The position numbers were made by a program, and so were the translations under genes. Below, in pieces: positions 6,344 to 13,856 of a stretch of 45,723 nt of DNA. The notes under the pieces are model-generated. The model was not told the origin of the DNA, ran no database searches, and saw only the letters and a list, made by a program, of their open reading frames with translations. Positions within the stretch are counted from its first letter, which is position 1. Each line of letters begins with the position of its first letter. The DNA comes from Nitrosomonadales bacterium (GTDB taxonomy: Bacteria; Pseudomonadota; Gammaproteobacteria; Burkholderiales; Gallionellaceae): assembly GCA_016213335.1 (NCBI GenBank), contig JACRAQ010000121.1, forward strand, positions 1-45,723, read 5' to 3'.

Positions 6344-9300
6344 TTACGCGGCGGCGTTTCTTCTGCGCCGCCCCACAAAACCCAGCAAACCCAAACCCGC
6401 CAGCAGCATGGCGTAGGTCTCCGGCTCCGGCACGGGCGCCGGAGGAGTAGCGTATTGTCCGATACTCAGGCGCACCACGTCGGTGGTGCCGATATAGTCG
6501 GTGAGGGTATCAATTTGCCAGAACAGGTTCGGGTTGCTCAGTGTCGCAAAGCTCAGCGAACTGAAGCTGCCCGTGATAATGCTGGCGGTGAGGATGTCGA
6601 AGGTATCGCCCGCATGCGGCGCAAATAATCCGCTGCCCATATCGAACAGGACGACATTCAGCAGGCCGTCGAGGGTGGCGGTGCCGGAGACGTTGAGCAC
6701 GTCGTACTGGCTTCCGGCCACCATCCCGCCGATCTCGACCGACAAGGAGCCCAGCGCCAACTGGGTATAGTCGCCTGTGATGCTGAACGTGCCCGGAGAG
6801 CTGCCTGGCCCGACTGCGCCGTCGGAAGTGACATTCCCGGCGATCGTGCCGCCGCCGCCGAGCAGGCCGTGGTTGACGAACCCGGTTCCGCCGACGGTTG
6901 TGGTCGTGCCCGCTCCGGCGAAGAAACTGCCCCCGGCGTTGTTGGCGATGCCGCCGTTGACAGTCAGCGCTCCGCCCGTGAGGTTATAGGTTCCAGTGCT
7001 GCCGCTGATGGCGGCAAGTGTCATGGTGCCGGTCACCGTATGCGTGCCGCCGGTTTGGTTGAAGGCTCCGGTGCCGGAGGAACCGATGACCTCATATCTT
7101 GCCGACAGACTGCCGCCGCTCAGGTCATAGGTACCGTTGCCGCCGCTGTCTCTGCCTAGCTCGAAGATGGTGTTGCTGACTGTATTCGTACCGCCGCTCT
7201 GGTTGAAGGTGCCATTGCCCATAGCACCGATGGTTTCGTAGGCTGCGTTCAGGTTGCCTGCGCTCAGATTGTAAGTGACATTACTGCCGCTGTTGAAGCC
7301 GAGTTCGAGGATGTCGGCCGTATTCGTACCGCCGCTCTGGGTGAATGCGCCTGTACCGTAGACGCCGATCATTTCGCTGCCCGAAGCCGAGAGGTTGCCC
7401 GCGTTCAGGTTGTAGCTGCCGCTGCTGCCGCTGTTGTAGCCAAGGTAGAGAGAGCCGTCGACCGTATTCGTGCCGTCGTTCTGGGTGAATGCGCCAGTTC
7501 CGGAATGACCGATGTATTCAAAACTGGCTGCGAACGTCTGGCCGGCACCCAGCGTGAAGCTGCCGTTCGAGCCAGAAGCGCGACCGATGTAGGAGCGATC
7601 CAGGCTGATCGAACTGCCCGTGAGGCTGAGTGTGCCACCATCGAGGTTGAAGGTACTGATGCCCGCTCCGTTCGCGATGCTGTTCACGTTCAGCGTGCCG
7701 CCATTAAGGGTATAGGTGCCACCGCTGCCAGCATTCTTCCCCATGGTAAGGCTGGTTGCCACGGTATGCGTGCCGCCGCTCTGAGTGAAGGTGCCGACAC
7801 CCATATAACCGATGGTTTCGTTACTAGCCGTGAGCGTCTTTCCAGTGTTTAACGTGAAGCTGCCGTTCGAGCCAGAAGCATTGCCGATATTGAAGTTATC
7901 CAGGCTGATCGAGGTTCCAGTGAAGTTCAGTGTGCCGCCATCGAGATTGAAGGTGCTGACGCCCGCCCCGTTCGCGATGCTGCCCACATTGAATGTGCCG
8001 CCGTTCAGGTTGTAGGTGCCACTGCTGCCGCTATTGGTGCCAAGAGTGAGGGTGTTGGTCACCGTATTCGTGCCACCGCTCTGGGTGAAGGTGCCGCTGC
8101 CGGAATTGCCGATGGTTTCGGAGCCTGCCGACAGGCTGCCTGCGCCCAGGTTGTAGCTGCCGATGCCGCCGCTGTACAAACCAAGATAGAGAGCGCCGGT
8201 CGTATTTGTGCCGCCGCTCTGGGTGAAAGTGCCGGTGCCCGCCCTGCCGATGAATTCACCGCCTGCCGACAGGTTGCCAGAGTTGAGGGTGTAGCTGCCA
8301 TTGCCAGTGCTGCCATAGCCAAGCACGAGACTCGTGCTCATCGTATTCGTGCCACCGCTCTGGGTAAAGGCGCCGATGCCGGAATTGCCGATGGTTTCAT
8401 TGCCGGTTGTGAGCGTCTGGCCGTTGCCCAGCGTGAAGCTGCCGTTCGAGCCGGAAGCGTTGCCAATATTGAAGGCATACAGGCTGATCGAGCTGCCGGT
8501 GAGATTGAGCGTGCCGCCATCGAGATTGAAGGTGCTGACGCCCCCTCCGCCAGCGATATGGCCGACATTGAGCGTGCCGCCGCTCAAGTTGTAGGTACCG
8601 TTGCCGCCGGGGATGTAGCCAAGATAGAGGACGTCGCTGACCGTATGCGTGCCGCCGAGCTGGTTGAAGGCGCCGGTACCGGAGTAGCCGATGGTTTCCC
8701 TGAAGACCGAAAGGCTGCCTACGTTCAGGTTATAGGTGCCAGAGCTTCCGCTGTTGTAGCCAAGATAGAGATTGCTGCTGATCGTGTTTGTGCCTCCGAT
8801 CTGAGTGAAATCGCCCGAGCCGCTACGACCGATGAATTCGCTGCTTGCCGACAGGTTGCCGGTGCCGCTCAGAGTATACGTGCCGCTGCTTCCACCCAAG
8901 TAGCCAAGAAACAGGTCGGCGCTGACCGTATTCGTGCCGCCGCTCTGGTTGAAAGCGCCGGTGCTGCTGCTGAACGTGCCGATGTATTCGCTTGCCGCCG
9001 ACAGGGTGCCCGCGCTCAGGTTGTAAGTGCCGTCGCTGCCGCTGTTAGTTCCGATGTAGAGAGCAGTACTGACCGTATTCGTGCCGCGGGTCTGGTTGAA
9101 GACGCCAGTGCCGGAGTAGCCGACGTACTCAAAGTTTCCGGACAGCATACCGCTTGTCAGGCTGATGCCGCCCAAGTTATAGGTGCCGTTGCCGCCGCTA
9201 TTGTAGCCAAGGTAGAGGTTGCCGCTGACGGTATTTGTGCCGGTGCTATGGGTATGGGTGCCAGTTCCGTTGATGCCGATTGTTTCAGTCGCTGTTGTCA

Positions 9301-9658
9301 GCAAGGTGCCAAGGTATGTTTGCGAGAGCGTCATCGTACCGGTCCCGGTGGAATCAATACTCAGGCTGTTCAGGTTCGCAGGGGAGGAGTAGATCTGATA
9401 AGTAACCGAGCGGTTCGTGGCATCCGTCTGGGTAAGAAAAACGCTGTCCCCGCTCGCTGGCTGAAGATACGGCGTGGCGGCGCCGCCGGGCGTGGTGCTC
9501 CAGCAGGAAATGGAGACGCCCCATGTGTTGCTGCCGCATACCCAATACAAGTTCGCCGCCGAAGCGGATGCGGGCGCCAGCGCACCGCCTCCCAGCGCCA
9601 TCAGCACCGCCAGATTCAGAAGCCGCCTGCGCGGTTTATTACTCGATTTCGTGCTCAT
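6344..9658 (-). CDS. PEP-CTERM exported protein built of beta-strand repeats
   Basis: The protein (1104 aa) is predicted to be secreted and anchored. It has a basic N-terminus and hydrophobic signal (about residues 1-34, ending ALAPASASAA), then about 13 Gly/Ser/Thr/Asn-rich units of roughly 45 residues of the type GTFTQSGGTNTV...LYLGYNSGSSGTYNL...LSAGSETIG. Three units (about the 5th, 8th and 9th) carry an extra module containing FNLDGGTLNLTGSSISL and ASGSNGSFTLG. A non-repeated domain follows (about residues 930-1065). The C-terminus is a textbook PEP-CTERM signal: VPEPETYAM, a hydrophobic helix and RRRR. By family knowledge an exosortase (EpsH/XrtA type) processes such proteins, linked to exopolysaccharide and biofilm; no exosortase gene lies here. 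The repeats resemble autotransporter passenger (PATR-like) repeats, but no beta-barrel is present. A GGGAGG ribosome site (9665-9672) supports the ATG at 9658. Confidence 0.92.
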   Translation of the reverse strand: MSTKSSNKPRRRLLNLAVLMALGGGALAPASASAANLYWVCGSNTWGVSISCWSTTPGGAATPYLQPASGDSVFLTQTDATNRSVTYQIYSSPANLNSLSIDSTGTGTMTLSQTYLGTLLTTATETIGINGTGTHTHSTGTNTVSGNLYLGYNSGGNGTYNLGGISLTSGMLSGNFEYVGYSGTGVFNQTRGTNTVSTALYIGTNSGSDGTYNLSAGTLSAASEYIGTFSSSTGAFNQSGGTNTVSADLFLGYLGGSSGTYTLSGTGNLSASSEFIGRSGSGDFTQIGGTNTISSNLYLGYNSGSSGTYNLNVGSLSVFRETIGYSGTGAFNQLGGTHTVSDVLYLGYIPGGNGTYNLSGGTLNVGHIAGGGGVSTFNLDGGTLNLTGSSISLYAFNIGNASGSNGSFTLGNGQTLTTGNETIGNSGIGAFTQSGGTNTMSTSLVLGYGSTGNGSYTLNSGNLSAGGEFIGRAGTGTFTQSGGTNTTGALYLGLYSGGIGSYNLGAGSLSAGSETIGNSGSGTFTQSGGTNTVTNTLTLGTNSGSSGTYNLNGGTFNVGSIANGAGVSTFNLDGGTLNFTGTSISLDNFNIGNASGSNGSFTLNTGKTLTASNETIGYMGVGTFTQSGGTHTVATSLTMGKNAGSGGTYTLNGGTLNVNSIANGAGISTFNLDGGTLSLTGSSISLDRSYIGRASGSNGSFTLGAGQTFAASFEYIGHSGTGAFTQNDGTNTVDGSLYLGYNSGSSGSYNLNAGNLSASGSEMIGVYGTGAFTQSGGTNTADILELGFNSGSNVTYNLSAGNLNAAYETIGAMGNGTFNQSGGTNTVSNTIFELGRDSGGNGTYDLSGGSLSARYEVIGSSGTGAFNQTGGTHTVTGTMTLAAISGSTGTYNLTGGALTVNGGIANNAGGSFFAGAGTTTTVGGTGFVNHGLLGGGGTIAGNVTSDGAVGPGSSPGTFSITGDYTQLALGSLSVEIGGMVAGSQYDVLNVSGTATLDGLLNVVLFDMGSGLFAPHAGDTFDILTASIITGSFSSLSFATLSNPNLFWQIDTLTDYIGTTDVVRLSIGQYATPPAPVPEPETYAMLLAGLGLLGFVGRRRRNAAA

Positions 9659-9735
9659 GGTGCCGTCCTCCCTTCCTTGGTTAACAACATTGGTTTTTCG
9701 TTTTTACCCGCTTCCCTGCATACAGCCATTTCGCG

Positions 9736-10119
9736 TTACGGCTTGGCTGTCTGCGCTTCCGCCTGCTTGATGATCTGCGCCACACGCGAATTTCCGGCGA
9801 CCGGTTCGATCGCCACGATATGTTTGGCATTGAGCACGGTGTAGTCGGGGCCGTGCAGTTCGACGCCGCGCCTGACCAGGGCGCTCTTGATTTCCTTGGT
9901 TGCCGGGTCGGCCTGGTTCTGCACCGTGAAGGCGTTGCGCAGCAGCGGGTAATCGCAGCCCGCCTGTTCCAGCTTGCCGAAGAACATATGGCCGTTGTCC
10001 ATGAACACGGCCTGGTATTCGGTGGTGAATTTGTGGGATGAGCCGGATGAGGCGCAGCCTGCCAGCAGCAGGGCAGGATATGGCAGCAGCGTACGAAGAC
10101 TTAAGAAGCGGTGATGCAA
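9736..10119 (-). CDS. Small lipoprotein of unknown function
   Basis: This is a 127-aa protein with a lipobox: a basic start (MHHRF), a hydrophobic stretch and LLLAGC with Cys22 as the likely lipidated residue, followed by SSGSS. The mature part, about 105 residues, is mixed alpha/beta and mentions no motif I can name (KFTTEYQAVFMDNGHMFFGK; GVELHGPDYTVLNAKHIVAI). A role with the neighbouring PEP-CTERM gene is possible, since it lies 77 bp upstream on the same strand. The start is TTG at 10119, supported by GAGGAAG about 6 bp upstream on the minus strand; no in-frame ATG exists. Confidence 0.75.
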   Translation of the reverse strand: MHHRFLSLRTLLPYPALLLAGCASSGSSHKFTTEYQAVFMDNGHMFFGKLEQAGCDYPLLRNAFTVQNQADPATKEIKSALVRRGVELHGPDYTVLNAKHIVAIEPVAGNSRVAQIIKQAEAQTAKP

Positions 10120-10331
10120 GACTTACTTCCTCACAACTGGTGTTTAGGTGTTTAATTGCAACCCGTGATTTTTTCGGGTTGTCCCCGAGTATTTTTTTGT
10201 GGCGCTGAAAAAGATTCAGGAGGCACGCTACCAAACTCTTGCAATGAAATCTATTGTACTTGAGGGCATTTTTGGAATATTTTTGGCCTAAATATACATA
10301 GACCATCTCCCTGTAAAAGAGTAGGGGTTAT

Positions 10332-10513
10332 TATTGATCCGGCACGAATAAAATTTCACGTTCGCCCTTGATGCCTCGATACCTCGGCACGGGGTACATT
10401 CGTTCGCGGTGAGGTATCGAACCGCAACGGATGTATCGAAGGGTGAGCTTGCGTGTAGCATTAGGCTTCTCAGCCCGAACGGAAATGCAAAGATTGTTCG
10501 TGCCGGATCAATA
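10332..10513. mobile_element. MITE-like element with perfect 17-bp terminal inverted repeats
   Basis: 10332-10348 and 10497-10513 are perfect reverse complements (TATTGATCCGGCACGAA and its complement). They can be read as a TA target duplication around 15-bp terminal repeats, as in IS630/Tc1-mariner derivatives. The interior has no open frame and carries further nested inverted repeats, for example tcgatacctc at 10376-10385 with gaggtatcga at 10411-10420. This fits a non-autonomous transposable element of about 180 bp. No transposase is seen in the window. Confidence 0.75.
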
Positions 10514-10547
10514 GGTTAACTTGTTGTTATTTATATCGTTTTCTTCT

Positions 10548-10642
10548 CGTTCCCACGGTCTCCGTGGGAACGCATCAGGGGACGCTCCGCGCCCCGTACC
10601 GCAGAGCGGCACGGCTAGTGTTCCCACGCAGAGCATGGGAAC
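10548..10642. repeat. REP-like palindromic repeat pair
   Basis: Two hairpins stand close together: 10548-10572 (cgttcccac / gtgggaacg, 9-bp stem) and 10620-10642 (gttccca / tgggaac). The GC-rich text between them (10573-10619) links the pair. Units of the form cgttcccac...gtgggaacg are familiar dispersed intergenic repeats in proteobacteria; mobilisation by a REP-type transposase is inferred, not shown. Confidence 0.65.
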
Positions 10643-10647
10643 GATGC

Positions 10648-10792
10648 AAGCCGGAATCCAGTATTTTGCGGGCATCCGCTTCGCGGATTGCCTGCTTACC
10701 CCGCTTCAAGAGGCTGAACACCGGCCTTCACCAAAGGTAGGCAATCCACTATCCGCTAAAGCGGATGTGGAATTGTCACCGCCGGCATGACG
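10648..10792. repeat. Palindromic intergenic repeat of the CCGGAATCC/GCCGGCATGACG type
   Basis: This roughly 145-bp segment runs from aagccggaatccagt to accgccggcatgacg, the two ends of a commonly dispersed repeat. Inside are nested hairpins: atccgcttcgcggat (about 10675-10689), tccgctaaagcgga (about 10752-10765), and ggattgcct near 10684 pairing with aggcaatcc near 10739. It has no coding potential. Confidence 0.55.
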
Positions 10793-10889
10793 AATTTTTA
10801 GCGGTGCCTTTATATCGCTTTTATAAGCACAGCACGGTATTGCCACCGGTTGCATCCAATCCATCGCAAATCGGATACCATTGCCGGCC

Positions 10890-11867
10890 ATGAAACATTT
10901 TCTTGCAGGCGACATCGGCGGCACCAAGACGCTGTTGCGGATCAGTGCATCGGGTGGTGCGCCGTTGCTGCAAAAATCCTATCCCAGCGCCGGATATGCC
11001 GGGCTGGCGGAAATGCTGGATGAATTCCTGCGCGAAGCGGGTACACCCGGCATTGCCGCAGCGTGCCTCGCGCTGGCCGGTCCCATTTCCGGCAGGCGGG
11101 TGAAGCTGACCAACCTGCCGTGGGAAGTGGATGCGGATGCGCTGGCTGCGCGCTTCGCCATTCCCCGCGTTGCACTCATCAACGATTTCGAGGCGGTGGG
11201 CATGGGTGTTGCGGCGCTGCAACCGGCAGACCTGCTGACCTTGCAGCCAGGCAAACCTCTGGCGCAGGGCGTGCGCGTGGTGGCCGGTGCGGGCACCGGA
11301 CTCGGGGTGGCGTGGTTGTCGTGGATGGATAGGAGTTACGCAGTACATCCCTCCGAAGGCGGGCATATGGATTTTGCCCCGGCCAATGCCATGCAATGCG
11401 AGCTGCTGCAATATTTGCAGCGGCGCCACGGCCATGTTTCGTATGAGCGCATCGTTTCCGGACCCGGCCTGGCGGCGATTTTTGAATTCCTGCGCGATAG
11501 CGGCAAGTTCGTGCCATCGGTGAAATTCATGGAAGCGATGGCGCAGGGAGATGCGGCGGCAGTCATCGCGCAATTCGCTCAACAGGAAAACGAGCCCATC
11601 GCACACATGGCGCTGGAGTTGTTCCTTCAAGTGTATGGTGCGTTCGTGGGTAACGTGGCGCTGGCCGCGCTGCCACGCGGCGGTATTTATGTGGCAGGGG
11701 GGATTGCGGCAAAAATCGCGGCAACCCTGCAGCAGGGAGCCTTCCTGCGCGCTTTTCTGGACAAAGGCCGCTTTGCCGGGCTGCTGGAAACCCTGCCGCT
11801 GCACATCGTGATCAACCCGCAAATCGGCCTGCTGGGGGCGGCCCTGGTCGCGCGGCGCACGGCCTGA
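10890..11867 (+). CDS. glk: Glucokinase
   Basis: The enzyme phosphorylates glucose to glucose 6-phosphate with ATP. It is 325 aa, of the E. coli Glk (PF02685) type. Visible are the phosphate-binding DIGGTKTLLR at the N-terminus, the ALAGPISGRRVKLTNLPWE segment, the INDFEAVGMGV motif carrying the catalytic Asp, SEGGHMDFAP, and YVAGGIAAKI near the C-terminus. It feeds the zwf-pgl-gnd route encoded 6 kb away. The start is ATG at 10890, where the glycine-rich strand begins; a TTG at 10881 is less likely. The 770 bp upstream are occupied by repeats. Confidence 0.94.
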   Translation: MKHFLAGDIGGTKTLLRISASGGAPLLQKSYPSAGYAGLAEMLDEFLREAGTPGIAAACLALAGPISGRRVKLTNLPWEVDADALAARFAIPRVALINDFEAVGMGVAALQPADLLTLQPGKPLAQGVRVVAGAGTGLGVAWLSWMDRSYAVHPSEGGHMDFAPANAMQCELLQYLQRRHGHVSYERIVSGPGLAAIFEFLRDSGKFVPSVKFMEAMAQGDAAAVIAQFAQQENEPIAHMALELFLQVYGAFVGNVALAALPRGGIYVAGGIAAKIAATLQQGAFLRAFLDKGRFAGLLETLPLHIVINPQIGLLGAALVARRTA

Positions 11868-11982
11868 GCGCGGTCGCTGCCAATCCACCTGCTCCCGGCG
11901 CAATCATCAGATTGCAACTTTTCCCGCATTTATGTAGTCTTAACTCCCGCAGTTGATTCAACCAACCCCCTTCGGAGGAAAT

Positions 11983-12672
11983 ATGCAATACGAGACACAA
12001 GCCATCACGCATGCCGGTTCGCTCGCCATTGGACAGAACAGGGTGTTGCGCAACACCTATCTGATGCTCGCGCTCACCATGGTTCCAACCATCATTGGCG
12101 CATTCGCTGGCTTGTCAACCAATTTTTCGTTCATGGCGCAGTACCCGGTCATGGCGCCACTGATGATGTTTGCCGTGATGATGGGCATGCTGTTCGGGGT
12201 TTCCGCGCTGCGCAATAGCGTGTGGGGCATCGCCATGTTGCTGGGCTTCACTTTTGTCGCCGGCTGGTTCCTCGGGCCGATCCTGCAGGTGGCGCTAAAC
12301 CTGAAAAACGGCGCCCAACTGGTGGGCATGGCAGCAGGCGGCACCGGGCTGATTTTCTTCGGTTTGGCCACGTTGGCCACGGTGACGAAAAAAGATTTCA
12401 GCTTCATGGGCAAATTCCTGTTCATTGGCCTGGTTTTGCTGGTGGTCGCCTCGCTGGCCAACATCTTCTTTGCCATCCCGGCACTGTCGTTGACCCTGTC
12501 GGCCATCGCCGTGCTGATTTTTTCGGCGTACATTCTGTTTGATATCAGCCGCATTATTCACGGCGGCGAAACCAACTATGTGATGGCCACCATGTCGCTG
12601 TATCTGGACATCTACAACATTTTCGTGAACCTGCTGAGCCTGCTGATGGCCTTCAGCGGAGAACGCGACTGA
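11983..12672 (+). CDS. Bax inhibitor-1 / YccA family membrane protein
   Basis: This is a 229-aa inner-membrane protein with about seven hydrophobic segments between residues 22 and 225, matching the BI-1/YccA (UPF0005) family. Recognisable points are RNTYLMLALTM in the first segment, the glycine-rich GTGLIFFGLATLA, and the C-terminal FDISRIIHGGETNYVMAT followed by LYLDIYNIFVNLL, where conserved acidic residues form the proposed pH-sensing site. YccA in E. coli modulates FtsH; the exact role here is not known. A strong GGAGGAA (11974-11980) fixes the start. It is transcribed alone, with a strong terminator following. Confidence 0.9.
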   Translation: MQYETQAITHAGSLAIGQNRVLRNTYLMLALTMVPTIIGAFAGLSTNFSFMAQYPVMAPLMMFAVMMGMLFGVSALRNSVWGIAMLLGFTFVAGWFLGPILQVALNLKNGAQLVGMAAGGTGLIFFGLATLATVTKKDFSFMGKFLFIGLVLLVVASLANIFFAIPALSLTLSAIAVLIFSAYILFDISRIIHGGETNYVMATMSLYLDIYNIFVNLLSLLMAFSGERD

Positions 12673-12704
12673 AGCAGCCCGTTTTCGCGGGAAGCGCACC
12701 AAAA

Positions 12705-12738
12705 AATAAAAAAGGCGGCTTGGGCCGCCTTTTTTATT
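12705..12738. terminator. Bidirectional intrinsic terminator
   Basis: A perfect 15-bp stem (12705-12719 with 12724-12738) with a ttgg loop. A and T tracts flank the GGCGGC/GCCGCC core, so it serves both the BI-1 gene and the convergent sspAB operon. Confidence 0.93.
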
Positions 12739-12748
12739 TCCCGTATTT

Positions 12749-13150
12749 TTATTTCACAATCCTGAGCTGCGGCTTGGTTCGCACAGGCTCGTCTGGCGAT
12801 TTATCCCCGCCATTGCCGCCGGGAGGCACCGGCTCGGGCTCGTGCCCTTGAAACGCCAGCCCCTGTCCGTTTTCTTTGGCGAAAATGCCGATCACCGCAG
12901 ATACCGGCACGACCACCCCGTGCGGCACACCGCCAAACCTGCCATCGCAGCTAATCTCTTCATTGCCCAGTTGCAGGTTGCGCACCGCATCCGCACTCAG
13001 GTTCAGGACGATCTCGCCTTCCTTGACGAAAGCCATCGGCACCCGGGTATTTTCATCCACCCGCACCGCCAGATAGGGTGTCAGGCCGCAATCGGCACAC
13101 CAGTCGTATATCGCGCGAATCAAATAAGGTTTTGTGGAAAGGCCGCTCAC
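12749..13150 (-). CDS. sspB: ClpXP protease specificity-enhancing factor SspB
   Basis: SspB is the adaptor that tethers ssrA-tagged peptides to ClpX. The protein is 133 aa: an N-terminal substrate-binding fold (STKPYLIRAIYDWCADCGLTP, then VPMAFVKEGEIVLNLS and FGGVPHGVVVPVSAV), a flexible Gly/Pro/Asp-rich linker, and the short C-terminal ClpX-binding tail (RTKPQLRIVK), which resembles the LRVVK-type tail of E. coli SspB. The start is GTG at 13150; the family N-terminus begins at this point. It lies 19 bp downstream of sspA in the usual sspA-sspB order. Confidence 0.93.
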   Translation of the reverse strand: MSGLSTKPYLIRAIYDWCADCGLTPYLAVRVDENTRVPMAFVKEGEIVLNLSADAVRNLQLGNEEISCDGRFGGVPHGVVVPVSAVIGIFAKENGQGLAFQGHEPEPVPPGGNGGDKSPDEPVRTKPQLRIVK

Positions 13151-13169
13151 TTTTAGAGGCGCCCTGTCG

Positions 13170-13769
13170 TTACCTGCGCATCGCCTTTTCGGCGGGCGTC
13201 ATCGCCTCGATATAGCCGGGGCGGGAAAACAGCCTTTCGGCATATTTCATCAGTGGCGCGGCCTCCTTGCCAAGCTGGATGCCATAATGGTCCAGCCGCC
13301 ACAGCAACGGCGCGATCGCCACATCGAGCATGGAAAACTCGTCGCCCAGCATGTATTTCTGCTTGACGAACACCGGCGCTATCTGCGTCAAATTATCACG
13401 CACCGCCATACGGGCCTTGTCGGCGGCCTTCTGGGCCGCATGTTCGATGGCGTCAATGTGGCAGTACAGTTCGTTCTCGAAGCGGTGCAAAAACAGCCGC
13501 GCGCGCGCGCGCATCCCGGGATCGGGCGGCATCAGTTGCGGGTGGGGGAAGCGCTCATCAATATATTCGTTGATGATATTGGCCTCATACAAGATCAGGT
13601 CGCGCTCCACCAGCACCGGAACCTTGCTGTACGGGTTTATCACCGCCAGGTCCTCCGGGATGTTGAACACGTCCACGTCAATGACCTGGAAATCCATGCC
13701 TTTCTCGAACAGCACGATGCGGCAGCGTTGGCTGAACGGGTCTGTCGTTCCCGAGTAAAGCGTCATCAT
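13170..13769 (-). CDS. sspA: Stringent starvation protein A (GST-fold RNA polymerase-associated protein)
   Basis: The protein is 199 aa with a glutathione-S-transferase fold: a thioredoxin-like N-domain (MTLYSGTTDPFSQRCRIVLF, VPVLVERD, IINEYIDERFPHP) and an all-helical C-domain. In E. coli SspA binds RNA polymerase and acts in stationary phase and acid tolerance. I place the start at the ATG at 13769, 11 bp after AAGGAG (13781-13786 on the complementary strand). A GTG at 13781 abuts that site and is too close; an ATG at 13766 is also possible. sspB follows in the same operon. Confidence 0.93.
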   Translation of the reverse strand: MMTLYSGTTDPFSQRCRIVLFEKGMDFQVIDVDVFNIPEDLAVINPYSKVPVLVERDLILYEANIINEYIDERFPHPQLMPPDPGMRARARLFLHRFENELYCHIDAIEHAAQKAADKARMAVRDNLTQIAPVFVKQKYMLGDEFSMLDVAIAPLLWRLDHYGIQLGKEAAPLMKYAERLFSRPGYIEAMTPAEKAMRR

Positions 13770-13856
13770 AGCGCGACTCACTCCTTAAGATCTGGTGGCA
13801 AGGCATCGGCCCGCACCGGGATCCCGTCAATAACGGGGTGATTTATTTTCAAGTTG

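Noticed and set aside
6344-9658. Repeat array considered as CRISPR
   Set aside because: The repeats are about 135 bp, read as one long protein with signal peptide and PEP-CTERM tail, and lack constant repeats with unique spacers of CRISPR size.
8558-9844. 428-codon plus-strand frame over the PEP-CTERM gene start
   Set aside because: It is the antisense reading of the repetitive exported protein and runs into the lipoprotein gene; its internal repetition comes from the repeats on the other strand.
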